Positions 16,985 to 25,087 of a stretch of 64,000 bases of DNA are shown piece by piece. Under the pieces are notes generated by a model. It worked only from the letters and a program-made list of their open reading frames with translations. It ran no database searches and was not told where the DNA came from. Source of the stretch: Serratia marcescens (GTDB taxonomy: Bacteria; Pseudomonadota; Gammaproteobacteria; Enterobacterales; Enterobacteriaceae); NCBI RefSeq assembly GCF_029846115.1, contig NZ_JARVZZ010000001.1, forward strand, positions 2,790,001 through 2,854,000. The letters are read 5' to 3'. Positions within the stretch are counted from its first letter, which is position 1; each line of letters starts with the position of its first letter. The position numbers and the translations under genes are program-made.

Positions 16985-18298
16985 CTATCCGGCAATCTCT
17001 GCGTCTTGCTTGCGCACGTCGGCGCGCCGGTTTTTGAGCGCCCACAACAGCGCGGCGCACAGCAGTGCAAAGGCGGCCAGCACCAGCGGCCCGGCATGCG
17101 GGCTGTGAAAACGCTGTTCCGCCTCGGTGCGGATCAGCGGGGCTAAAAAGCTGAACGCCGCGCCGAGCGTGGTGCAAAAGCCGATGCCAGCCGCCAGCGC
17201 CGGGCCGGTGAGCAGCTGCGCGGGAAACGTCCAGAAAATCGGCTGTACCGCCAGAAAACTGACTGCGCAGCAGCTCAGGGCGACGATAGCGAGCAGAGGG
17301 CCGGCATAGGAAGAAACCACCAACCCCAGCGCCGCCGCGACCATGCACCCGACGGCGATCGGTAATCTTCTGGCGGTGTTTCTGTCGGCATAGCGCGGCA
17401 GGAAATAGACGCCCAGCGCGGAGAACGCCCAGGGAATGGCGGCCACCAGCGAGGCCTTGAAGCCGAGATGGGTGCCCATCAGCGAGGCGACCTGCGACGG
17501 CAGGAAAAACATCAGGCCGTACACGCCGATCTGCAGGGTGCCGTAGATCAACGCCAGATGCCAAACTTTGCCGCTTCTCATCGCCGCTTTGACGCTGCTG
17601 GTTTCGGTTTGCTGCTGTTCGGCGGCCAACTGTGCGACCAGCGCCGTGCGTTCTTCCTCAGTCAAAAAGCGAGCCTGCCGTGGGTTATCGTCGAGATAGA
17701 AAAAGGCGAAGATGCCGAGGGCGACGGCCGGCAGCCCTTCCAGCACGAACATCCAGAACCAGCCGGGTTTACCCAACACGCCGTGCATCTCCAGCAATGC
17801 CCCCGACAGCGGTGAGCCGAGCGTCAGGGCCGCCGGCACGCCGAGCACGAAAATGCCAATGACCGAGGCGCGCACCTTATTGGGAAAATAGATCGACGCC
17901 AGCAGCAGGATGCCGGGATAAAAGCCGGCTTCGGCGATCCCCAGTAGAAACCGCAGGGCGATAAATTGCTGTTCGTTGGTCACCAGCCCGGTGCAGGCCG
18001 ACAGCGCCCCCCATAACGCAGTGGTGGCGCTGAGCCAGCGTTTGGCGCCCCAGCGGTTCATCAGCAGGTTGGCCGGGATGCCGAACAGCGCATAGGCGGC
18101 AAAAAATATCCCGGCACCCAATGCAAAGGCGGATTGCGACAGCGCGATATCGATGGCCATCGCGTCCTTGGCAAAGCCGACGTTAACCCTGTCGATAAAC
18201 GCGATGAAGTACATGGCGAACATCAAGGGCACCAGCCTGTGCCAGGTTTTGCGGATGGCGGCGTTGAGCGCTGGAGCGGCATAAGTGGCGTGATTCAC
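16985..18298 (-). CDS. MFS transporter, anion:cation symporter family
   Basis: A 437-residue, twelve-helix major facilitator protein. TM1 (MFAMYFIAFIDRVNVGFAKDAM) and SQSAFALGAGIFFAAYALFGIPANL are hallmarks of the ACS family, which imports organic acids such as sugar acids, tartrate or phthalate. The GTG at 18298, preceded by AGAGAGG at proper spacing, is preferred over a TTG at 18328. No catabolic gene adjoins it, so the substrate is unknown. Palindromes upstream at 18429-18440 and 18484-18493 are possible operators. Confidence 0.88.
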   Translation of the reverse strand: MNHATYAAPALNAAIRKTWHRLVPLMFAMYFIAFIDRVNVGFAKDAMAIDIALSQSAFALGAGIFFAAYALFGIPANLLMNRWGAKRWLSATTALWGALSACTGLVTNEQQFIALRFLLGIAEAGFYPGILLLASIYFPNKVRASVIGIFVLGVPAALTLGSPLSGALLEMHGVLGKPGWFWMFVLEGLPAVALGIFAFFYLDDNPRQARFLTEEERTALVAQLAAEQQQTETSSVKAAMRSGKVWHLALIYGTLQIGVYGLMFFLPSQVASLMGTHLGFKASLVAAIPWAFSALGVYFLPRYADRNTARRLPIAVGCMVAAALGLVVSSYAGPLLAIVALSCCAVSFLAVQPIFWTFPAQLLTGPALAAGIGFCTTLGAAFSFLAPLIRTEAEQRFHSPHAGPLVLAAFALLCAALLWALKNRRADVRKQDAEIAG

Positions 18299-18682
18299 TG
18301 GCGGTAACCTCTCTTCTGAGAATGACAAACGTCGGTCATAAGGACCGTCCTGGTGCCGTTGCCCTCAACACGACGGTTACAGCGGATTTTTTTCGTGAGT
18401 TTTAAAGGTCTAAAGGACTAATGGTCAGGCCTTTAAAGGCGAAAAAAACGCCGCGTATCGGGTCGGCAGGCTGATGCAAACATCACCATGGTGAATGGTG
18501 TGTTGCTTTTTTGTTAACCAAACGTTCACACAGGGCTATGGCGCGTTCAAGCGCTTTGATCGAGATCTGTGTGCGCTATCACCGAATTGGCAACCCAGTG
18601 ATAGACCTGGAGTAGGTCGCTTTCATCTCGAGAGGGAGGACGATAAGGTGAGGCACGGCAAAACAGAATGCAGGAGCGCAAC
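18299..18682. promoter_or_regulatory. Divergent control region with two palindromes
   Basis: This 384-base gap separates the MFS gene from the divergent monooxygenase-like gene. It contains GCCTTTAAAGGC (18429-18440, perfect 12-bp palindrome) and CACCATGGTG (18484-18493, perfect 10-bp palindrome). Either could bind a dimeric regulator. No gene is seen within it. Confidence 0.45.
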
Positions 18683-18985
18683 ATGCTGAAGGTCATCGCT
18701 GAAGATTTTATTCACCCGGAACACATTGAAACCGTTATGCCATGGTATCGCGAGCTGGTGGAGAAAACCCGTCAAGAGCCGCTGTGCATCCGTTATGAGC
18801 TGTGCATCGACCAGCAGGACCCCGGGCATTTTATTTTTATCGAAAGCTGGCCGGATCGCGCCGCCCTGGATGCGCATTGTCAGACCGAGCATTTCACCCG
18901 GCTGGTGCCGCAGATCAATCACTATCAGCGCAAGCCTTGTACCTTCCTGTTTATGCACGCATTTCCTGAAACAGGTGATAAATGA
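18683..18985 (+). CDS. Putative quinol monooxygenase (ABM domain), 100 aa
   Basis: A small dimeric alpha+beta barrel protein of the antibiotic-biosynthesis-monooxygenase family. It begins MLKVIAEDFIHPEHIETVMP and includes EPLCIRYELCID and HFIFIESWPDRAALDAH, which fit the fold and resemble E. coli YgiN, a quinol monooxygenase. The ATG at 18683 follows AGGAG at 7 bases. The actual substrate is not known. Confidence 0.82.
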   Translation: MLKVIAEDFIHPEHIETVMPWYRELVEKTRQEPLCIRYELCIDQQDPGHFIFIESWPDRAALDAHCQTEHFTRLVPQINHYQRKPCTFLFMHAFPETGDK

Positions 18986-18987
18986 CG

Positions 18988-19011
18988 AAAAAATCCCCGC
19001 AGGGGGCGGGG
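18988..19011 (-). terminator. Terminator of the 19096 gene
   Basis: Read leftward, CCCCGC pairs with GCGGGG (19006-19011 with 18995-19000), then ATTTTTT follows. It lies about 85 bases beyond the stop of the SRPBCC-like gene. Confidence 0.7.
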
Positions 19012-19095
19012 TCAATGGCTTCTCACTACTGTCTTCTTGTGATTAAAAAATAGGCTGGTAATGATTTTCATTCTCTAAGAATGCTCTTAAATAAA

Positions 19096-19656
19096 TCAGC
19101 TTGATGAATGATTCACTGCCTGCTTTTCGCTGGCGATTTTAATGGCGCGCAACATACGGCGCCGTATCAACCCGCTCACCAGGCGAATAGCATACCAATA
19201 CGGGGTAAACCGCCGCCGGCTGGCGTCGTCGGGGCAGAAGATACGCGTTTCCGTCACCAGACGACAGCGCCCGCCCTCGAGAGGATTCACGATATAACCC
19301 AGCGCCAGTTTGGCGACGCCGGGCTGAGCGAAGGCCAGAAAGCCCGCCCCGTCAGCGACCTGCTCCAGGCCGTATTCAGCCTGCCAAAAGCGGCCGATCA
19401 GGCCATAGACCAACGCGCTGTCATCCTGCTCAAGCAGGCAAAAGTTATGCAGGCCAAACGGCGGCTGGCTGGGCTTATCGCGTGGCATCAGCCGCGCGGG
19501 CAATTCGCGCAGCGCTATCATGCTGCGGAAGAAACGATCGTGTTTGGGATCGTAAGCGGCCACGGCCGCCAGGATCCGAGCCTGCGGCGCGGCGATGGCA
19601 ATCGCATGCTGCTCCGAGAACTGGTATTGCCCAAGGTATTTATTCAACAGCGCCAT
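19096..19656 (-). CDS. SRPBCC-like hypothetical protein, 186 aa
   Basis: A cytoplasmic protein. Its order of segments (IAIAAPQARILAAVAAYDPKHDRFF, a central strand-rich region, then RRFTPYWYAIRLVSGLIRRRMLRAIK) resembles START/SRPBCC ligand-binding proteins annotated as polyketide-cyclase-like. No catalytic residues can be named. The start at 19656 overlaps the end of the acetyltransferase gene upstream by 17 bases, so the two are translationally coupled in one operon. An ATG at 19665 is an alternative start. Confidence 0.65.
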   Translation of the reverse strand: MALLNKYLGQYQFSEQHAIAIAAPQARILAAVAAYDPKHDRFFRSMIALRELPARLMPRDKPSQPPFGLHNFCLLEQDDSALVYGLIGRFWQAEYGLEQVADGAGFLAFAQPGVAKLALGYIVNPLEGGRCRLVTETRIFCPDDASRRRFTPYWYAIRLVSGLIRRRMLRAIKIASEKQAVNHSSS

Positions 19657-20206
19657 GTTTTTCATTCTCCCGCCATTCGCTTTGCAGCAGGGCGAAACCG
19701 AATTCGTCGCCCCATGCGCCTTTGAAAAATACGTTTTGCCGCCAGCAGGCCTCACGACGAAAGCCCAGCTTGCCGAACAGCGCGGCGGCGCGAAGATTAC
19801 GCGCGTCCACCACCGCGGTAATGCGGTGCTTCGCCAGCGGCCCGAACAGCAGAGCGATGACGGCGTTTAGCGCCTCGCGTGCCAGCCCTTGCCGCTGATG
19901 GCTGGGCGCGAAGGTCACGCCCAGTTCAGCCTGGCGCCCCGCATCGAAGAAATGCACCGCGACATCGCCGAGCAACGCACTGTCCTCCCGGTGCTCGACC
20001 GCCAGTTGAAACCAGCTGTCGTCGCGGTTGAATGCGAGCCGCCGTTGCCGTTCGAAAAAGGCCTGCGCATCGGCGGCGCTGTAGTCGCTCCAGCTTTGGT
20101 AGCGCGCTACGTCTGGGTGGCGACGGTAGGCGGTAAAGTGGGGCAGATCGTCAGCCGTGAACGGGCGCAGGATCAGCCTGGGGGTCTGCAGAGGCAAAAG
20201 GCGCAT
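19640..20206 (-). CDS. GNAT N-acetyltransferase (RimJ/RimL type), 188 aa
   Basis: An acetyl-CoA-dependent acetyltransferase. The start LQTPRLILRPFTADDLP and the acetyl-CoA pyrophosphate loop HQRQGLAREAL are diagnostic. NLRAAALFGKLGFRRE is the C-terminal part typical of the RimJ/RimL branch, which acetylates protein N termini or antibiotics. The substrate is unknown. It forms a two-gene unit with the overlapping SRPBCC-like gene. Confidence 0.9.
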   Translation of the reverse strand: MRLLPLQTPRLILRPFTADDLPHFTAYRRHPDVARYQSWSDYSAADAQAFFERQRRLAFNRDDSWFQLAVEHREDSALLGDVAVHFFDAGRQAELGVTFAPSHQRQGLAREALNAVIALLFGPLAKHRITAVVDARNLRAAALFGKLGFRREACWRQNVFFKGAWGDEFGFALLQSEWRENEKHGAVE

Positions 20207-20313
20207 TATTTTTCCTTATCAGCGCATTAGGGCTACCGGCAGTGTAGCCCAGCGCCGAGAGGCGGGCTGCGTAAAATGAGCTGTGGAAAAAGGTGAGGAA
20301 AGTCGGTCATCGT

Positions 20314-21486
20314 TCACTCGTCGGGGGTGTTTCCCTGAAAAAAGATCAGCGTCAGCAGCAGGGCGATGGCGCCGAACGGCAGTGAAAACAGCGGCAGGTA
20401 ATAGGCCGGCAGCGCGTAGAGCGTCAGGCCGCCCAGCATGCCGCCCGCCGCGATGCCGGCGTACAGCACCGAGCTGTTGAGCGACACGGTCAGCGCGCCA
20501 AAGCGTTTCGACAGCGACAACAGGTGGTGCTGGATCGGCACCAGATACATCCAGCCGGTGATACCCCAGACCATAAAGATGGCCAGCACCCACCAAGGGG
20601 ATGTGACATAAAAGGCCAGCAGAAACAGGGACAGCGTCTGGATCGCCACGGAAAGCAGCAGCACGAACTTGCTGCCAAGGGCATCGGTTAACGCGCCGGA
20701 GGCAAAATTACCGATCACCGCGCCAATGCCGAACACCAGCAGCGCGGGGGGCAGGATCGCCTGCGGGCCGAACTGGGTGTTTTTCAGCAACACGCTGACG
20801 TAGCTATAGACGATGTGTTCCGAGCAAACGGCAAAAAAGGTAATCAGTAGCGTAGTCAGCACCGCCTTTTGCCGCAGCGGGGCGAGCTGCTCTTTCAGAG
20901 AATGCTTGCCTGGTGGCGCAATGGCGCGCAGCGCCAGCGAAAGGCCCAGCAGCGCAATCGCCCCCAACAGGGCGATAAACAGGAAGATTTCACGCCAGCC
21001 GATCAGTTTGGCGAGAAAGGTACCGAATGGAATACCGAGCGCAATAGCCAACGTCATGCCGCCATAGACGATGGAAATGGCCAGGCCGCGGCGTTTTTCC
21101 GCCACCAGCCCCACCGCTGCTGCGGCGGCCTGCGGCGTGTAACAGGCCGCTCCCAATGCGGCCAGCACTCTGCCGAACGCGATCTGCAGGTAGCTGTTGG
21201 CCCAGACACAGGCCAGGTTGCCGACGATGAACAGCACCAGCGCCAACTGCAGGATATGCTTGCGGTTGACGTTGCCGAGTAGCCAGGCAGTCAGCGGTGC
21301 GAACAACAGATAAGCCAACGCGAATACCGATATCAACTGCCCCGCTTGCGCGGGGCTGACGGCAAAGGTATCGGAAATGTCGCTGAGCACGCCGGCGACG
21401 ATAAAGGCGTCGGTGCCGATGGCGAATGTGCCGGTCGCCATCAGACAGAGCGTGAACAGATGGCCGTTATAGTCCGTTAATCTCAT
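20314..21486 (-). CDS. MFS drug/sugar efflux transporter (DHA1 type), 390 aa
   Basis: Twelve predicted helices. GTDAFIVAGVLSDIS in TM1 and the motif LTAWLLGNVNRKHIL between TM2 and TM3 fit the DHA1/AraJ-like branch, usually exporting drugs, sugars or amino acids. The start at 21486 (MRLTDYNGH) follows AGGA at 7 bases and is better than 21531. It is divergent from the orphan LuxR receptor gene at 21826, which may control it. Confidence 0.87.
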   Translation of the reverse strand: MRLTDYNGHLFTLCLMATGTFAIGTDAFIVAGVLSDISDTFAVSPAQAGQLISVFALAYLLFAPLTAWLLGNVNRKHILQLALVLFIVGNLACVWANSYLQIAFGRVLAALGAACYTPQAAAAAVGLVAEKRRGLAISIVYGGMTLAIALGIPFGTFLAKLIGWREIFLFIALLGAIALLGLSLALRAIAPPGKHSLKEQLAPLRQKAVLTTLLITFFAVCSEHIVYSYVSVLLKNTQFGPQAILPPALLVFGIGAVIGNFASGALTDALGSKFVLLLSVAIQTLSLFLLAFYVTSPWWVLAIFMVWGITGWMYLVPIQHHLLSLSKRFGALTVSLNSSVLYAGIAAGGMLGGLTLYALPAYYLPLFSLPFGAIALLLTLIFFQGNTPDE

Positions 21487-21825
21487 TCTGTATTCCTGAT
21501 ATGTTCGTTTTCTATCGTGGCACGCCGCCATTATTTTCGGCTTGGCGGCAGTTATTCATCAAACTCAGCATCACAGAAAAAGTAATGGCGGACAGATGGC
21601 GCTGTCCATGACAGGAATGACAGGTTTACGACCTGAAGAGATTATGCTATTCGCGTAGTTTTCCTCTTCGACGCAATAAAAGGCTTATTTTAATGGGAAT
21701 AGCTTTTTTCGTTATAGCGTTGGTGTTTTTTATTATATGAAACGGCTACTGGCGCCGGGCGACGATATTCTATAGTGAGTCTGACCTATCGATAAATCGG
21801 CATCGCTATCTGGAGAACCTGCGTT
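21487..21825. promoter_or_regulatory. Control region between the MFS gene and the LuxR-type gene
   Basis: It holds an inverted repeat CAGGT-TTACG-ACCTG (21621-21635) and a nearby direct repeat ATGACAGG (two copies, 9 bases apart, just upstream). An AT-rich promoter zone follows at 21640-21760. These are candidate regulator sites. No gene is seen. Confidence 0.45.
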
Positions 21826-22542
21826 ATGGATACCCGCACTCAACGGCTCATGGCAGATGTGATAGGCAGCCTGGCCGATCGCGAATGCTTTTTGACGCAG
21901 CTGGAGCCCTGCGCCGAGGCATTGGGGTTTGATTATTTCTCCTACATCGTGTTTTCCTGTTATCCGGCCAGCCGCCCCAAGATGCTGATCGAAGGGAATT
22001 TTTCAGCGAGCTATCTCGAGGATTATCGGCGGCAGCGGGTATACTTGCAGGATCCGGTTATTGAGCGCGCTCACCACTCCACACTGCAGTTCCAGTGGGA
22101 CGAAAGCTTTTATCACGAGCGGCCGACGCTTTGGCGGCATATGGCGCAGTTTGGCCTGTGCGCCGGTTGGTCGCAATCGGTCAAGGATTGCTATGGCCGG
22201 CTGGGGATCCTGACGTTTGCTGGCAAAGCGCTACCGGAGCAAACACCACAAGCGCGCGCGGCAAATGAAACCTTTTTCCTTTGGCTGGCGCAAGCCGCCC
22301 ATAAAACGCTGCGTGAAGCCTTGATATCGGTGAATGACGACGCGATAAAAGACGTGCTGACGCTGCGCGAAAAAGACATTTTACGTTGGTGCAGCGAAGG
22401 GAAAACGGCGGAAGAGATCGCGCTATTGATGGGGGTGAGCGAGCGTACGATCAATTTCCACATCGGCAACTCGATTAAAAAACTTTCTGTCGCCAATAAG
22501 ACCGCCGCCACTGCCAAAGCGGTTTATTTACAGCTGATTTAA
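21826..22542 (+). CDS. Orphan LuxR-type receptor with autoinducer-binding domain, 238 aa
   Basis: Residues 15-165 form an acyl-homoserine-lactone-binding domain and residues 170-235 a LuxR helix-turn-helix (LTLREKDILRWCSEGKTAEEIALLMGVSERTINFHIGN). Aligning by eye to TraR, the ligand residues Tyr61, Asp70, Pro71 and Trp85 are kept (here Tyr67, Asp76, Pro77, Trp91). The usual Trp57 is Tyr63. No luxI gene is in the window, so it is a solo receptor that may respond to AHLs from elsewhere or to another ligand. The divergent MFS exporter is a possible target. Confidence 0.85.
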   Translation: MDTRTQRLMADVIGSLADRECFLTQLEPCAEALGFDYFSYIVFSCYPASRPKMLIEGNFSASYLEDYRRQRVYLQDPVIERAHHSTLQFQWDESFYHERPTLWRHMAQFGLCAGWSQSVKDCYGRLGILTFAGKALPEQTPQARAANETFFLWLAQAAHKTLREALISVNDDAIKDVLTLREKDILRWCSEGKTAEEIALLMGVSERTINFHIGNSIKKLSVANKTAATAKAVYLQLI

Positions 22543-22721
22543 TCTCGAGTAATAAATAATTAAGCGCCTATCCGTTTTCGGTGTGATGTTTATATTTTGT
22601 TAAATTAAGAGTTATCCTTATCAGTATTTACCCCCGATCACAAAAGCGTGATAAAGCGATTCACCGCGCCCGCGCGCGGCAGTACTCTGTAGGCACCCGG
22701 TTTACATAGAAAGGATGTGAT

Positions 22722-23150
22722 ATGTACAAGACTATTTTAGTGCCGATCGATATTGAAGAAGATCTGTTAACCGAGCATGCGCTGAAGCATGTGGAATATT
22801 TGGCGAAGATGTCCGGCGCTAAAGTGCACTTCTTCCATGCGCTGCCGGATGCCTCGGCGTTTGTTACTGCCTATTCGTTCGGTCTCAAGGAGTTTGAGAA
22901 TCAGGCGGAAGTGAAGGCGGTGGATAAACTGAAGAAAGTCATGTCGGAAATCGATCTGCCGTTGGATCGCCTCAATTACACCGTCAGCTTCGGTTCCGCG
23001 CGCGATCAGGTGTTAGAACTGGCGGAAGAGATCGACGCCGATCTGATCATCATCGGTTCGCGTCGCCCGAGCGTGAAAACCTATCTGCTGGGGTCTAACG
23101 CCGCCGCTATCGTTCGCCATGCCAATATTTCGGTGATGGTGGTCAGATAA
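22722..23150 (+). CDS. Universal stress protein, UspF-like
   Basis: A 142-residue UspA-domain protein. It begins MYKTILVPIDIEEDLLTEHAL. The ATP-binding motif G-S-R-R-P then LLGSNAAAIVRHA fits the ATP-binding (UspF/UspG) branch rather than UspA. The end ISVMVVR also matches the UspF type. It probably acts as a nucleotide-binding stress factor in the cytoplasm. A single gene preceded by GAAAGGATG-type initiation sequence. Confidence 0.88.
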   Translation: MYKTILVPIDIEEDLLTEHALKHVEYLAKMSGAKVHFFHALPDASAFVTAYSFGLKEFENQAEVKAVDKLKKVMSEIDLPLDRLNYTVSFGSARDQVLELAEEIDADLIIIGSRRPSVKTYLLGSNAAAIVRHANISVMVVR

Positions 23151-23327
23151 TCCGTCTTAAGCCCGCCGTTTTCGGGCGCGTTCTGTGGTTGCCTGTCGGC
23201 TGCAGAGCGTGCCTTGCGTTTTATTGCCATCTCAGCCTGAGCTGCTACGATTTTAGCTGACGTTTTTATGCCAACCGGGCCACTGGCCTTGCGCATATTC
23301 TTCATCTCAGCCAGAAGAGGGGCAGCT

Positions 23328-24008
23328 ATGCCATTAGAAGTTGATGGGATTATCAGGGGCGATCGGGGCAGTGAACCGAGCCGTTGGCAACATGCGTCAA
23401 CCAAACCGCTTATCACGCTGACCTGGCATCACACCATTCCCTGGAACTGTTTGCGGAATGTCTGGAATGGTTTGGTGGCGGGGCAGCATTGGGACGCGCT
23501 GGACGAGTTTATGAACCTTATCGGTGTGCCAAACCGCGCCGAAGTGCTCAAACAGATCAAGAATAAAAACCTGCAGGATCGCGATGGATTACACACTCTG
23601 GTGACCTGGCAAGGATGGAATATCGTCGAGGGGCCAGGTAATGAGTATCGCGCGCAGGGGGACGATCCCGGTGAAAACTTCGACGGTTGGTCGGGTAAGG
23701 GGATGAGCACTAATCAGCAGGCGACGCTGCAGCAGGTCAACGTGTTGTATCGGGTGATGGCGCCGCTGGGAAGCCGTGCGCTGGACGCCGCCAGACAGGC
23801 GCCGCCCATTACCGCTGAGGAAGCGGACGTCTTGCAACGGACGATTAAACAGACCCGCCCAACGTTGCGAGGAAAGGAACCGATCCGGTGGCAAGAAGAT
23901 ATGTGGCACCAGGTGCAGCCGGGTAAAGAGGCGAAACACTTCGCTCGCTGGGACACCAAACCGGTGTGGCGCAAGCGCCTGCACAGCGATCTGGCTCAGG
24001 CAGGATAA
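23328..24008 (+). CDS. Hypothetical protein with WHH motif, 226 aa
   Basis: Not recognised. It has no signal peptide or membrane helix. Tryptophan content is high (about 11 in 226). The conserved-looking stretch LITLTWHHTIPWNCLRN near residue 30 has an HH pair placed as in some His-Me finger or toxin nucleases, but nothing else supports that. The last 90 residues are rich in K, R and W. The start at 23328 follows GAGGGGCAGCT; an upstream in-frame start at 23268 is less likely. It is a single gene without an obvious immunity partner. Confidence 0.6.
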   Translation: MPLEVDGIIRGDRGSEPSRWQHASTKPLITLTWHHTIPWNCLRNVWNGLVAGQHWDALDEFMNLIGVPNRAEVLKQIKNKNLQDRDGLHTLVTWQGWNIVEGPGNEYRAQGDDPGENFDGWSGKGMSTNQQATLQQVNVLYRVMAPLGSRALDAARQAPPITAEEADVLQRTIKQTRPTLRGKEPIRWQEDMWHQVQPGKEAKHFARWDTKPVWRKRLHSDLAQAG

Positions 24009-24054
24009 GCCTCTCCCCGCGCCGGATTGCCGGCGCGGGAGAATCAATCCGGTG

Positions 24055-25068
24055 CTAATCGCACAGTGCCACTATTTCGTCGTACAACGTCCTGGGAATT
24101 TTCACGCCGTCTTGTTCGCTCTGGCGCCGCTGCCGATAACGGCGTTCGCCGGGGATGCGTGCGCCTTGCGCCAGCATATCGGCAAACATCGCCTCTGCGC
24201 TGGCGAAATATTTGGCCTTATCCGCACCGAGAAAACGCTCAGGATCCAACGCGATGATCAGCTCACCGCCGTAAGGCGACGAACCGGTGCCGTCGTCGTA
24301 GGCCAGCGATTCCTTGCTGGTCATATCGCCGATCAGCGGCCCGGCCAACAACTCAACCATCGCCGCCAGCGCCGAGCCCTTATGTCCGCCGAAGGCCAGC
24401 ATCGCGCCCTCCAACACGCTGGCTGCATCGGTGGACGGATTGCCTGCCTTATCAATGCCCCAGCCTTCAGGCAGCGGGGTGCCTGCACGGCGGTGTAATT
24501 CGATTTCGCCGCGCGCCGCCGCACTGGTGGCCATGTCGAACAAAAACGGCGGCCGATCCGAGCGCGGCCAGCCGAAGGCGATGGGGTTGGTGCCGAACAG
24601 CGGGCGCGAACCGCCGGCCGGCGTCACCCACGCATGGCTGGGCGTGCAGGCCAAGGCCACCAACCCCTGCTCGGTTAGCGGTTCGATATCGGCCCACAAC
24701 GCGGAGAAGTGCACGCAGCGGTTGATCGCCAGCGCGGCGATACCGTTGGTTCGCACCTTCTCGATAAAGGCCGGCAGAGCGGTGCGGTAGGCCAGCAGGG
24801 AAAACGCGCCGCCGGCGTCGGCACGCAAGATGGCTGGCGCCTGGTCGAGCAACCTGGGCATCGCATCGGCAGAAACCTTGCCTGCCCGCAGCGATCGCAC
24901 ACAGCCCAATAGTCGATACAGCCCGTGCGAAGCGCAGCCGTCGCGTTCGCCCTGGGTGACATTTTGAGCTACCGCCTCGGCATGCACCTGATTGAAACCG
25001 TTGCTGCGCAGCGTGCTCAACGCCAGTTGATAAGCCTGTTCCAGCGACAGAACGTGCATGGATGTCAT
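24055..25068 (-). CDS. Delta1-pyrroline-2-carboxylate reductase (Ldh2/DpkA family)
   Basis: A 337-residue NAD(P)H-dependent oxidoreductase of the malate/L-sulfolactate dehydrogenase family. Recognisable parts are SHGLYRLLGCVRSL, CVHFSALW, PLFGTNPIAFGWPR and GGHKGSALAAMVELLAGPL. In hydroxyproline clusters this family reduces delta1-pyrroline-2-carboxylate to L-proline, which fits the surrounding genes. The start at 25068 has GGGAGG 8 bases upstream. It is the last gene of the leftward arm, 19 bases after the permease gene. A general ureidoglycolate or malate dehydrogenase role is less likely given the context. Confidence 0.8.
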   Translation of the reverse strand: MTSMHVLSLEQAYQLALSTLRSNGFNQVHAEAVAQNVTQGERDGCASHGLYRLLGCVRSLRAGKVSADAMPRLLDQAPAILRADAGGAFSLLAYRTALPAFIEKVRTNGIAALAINRCVHFSALWADIEPLTEQGLVALACTPSHAWVTPAGGSRPLFGTNPIAFGWPRSDRPPFLFDMATSAAARGEIELHRRAGTPLPEGWGIDKAGNPSTDAASVLEGAMLAFGGHKGSALAAMVELLAGPLIGDMTSKESLAYDDGTGSSPYGGELIIALDPERFLGADKAKYFASAEAMFADMLAQGARIPGERRYRQRRQSEQDGVKIPRTLYDEIVALCD

Positions 25069-25087
25069 TTCGATGTCCTCCCTGGGT

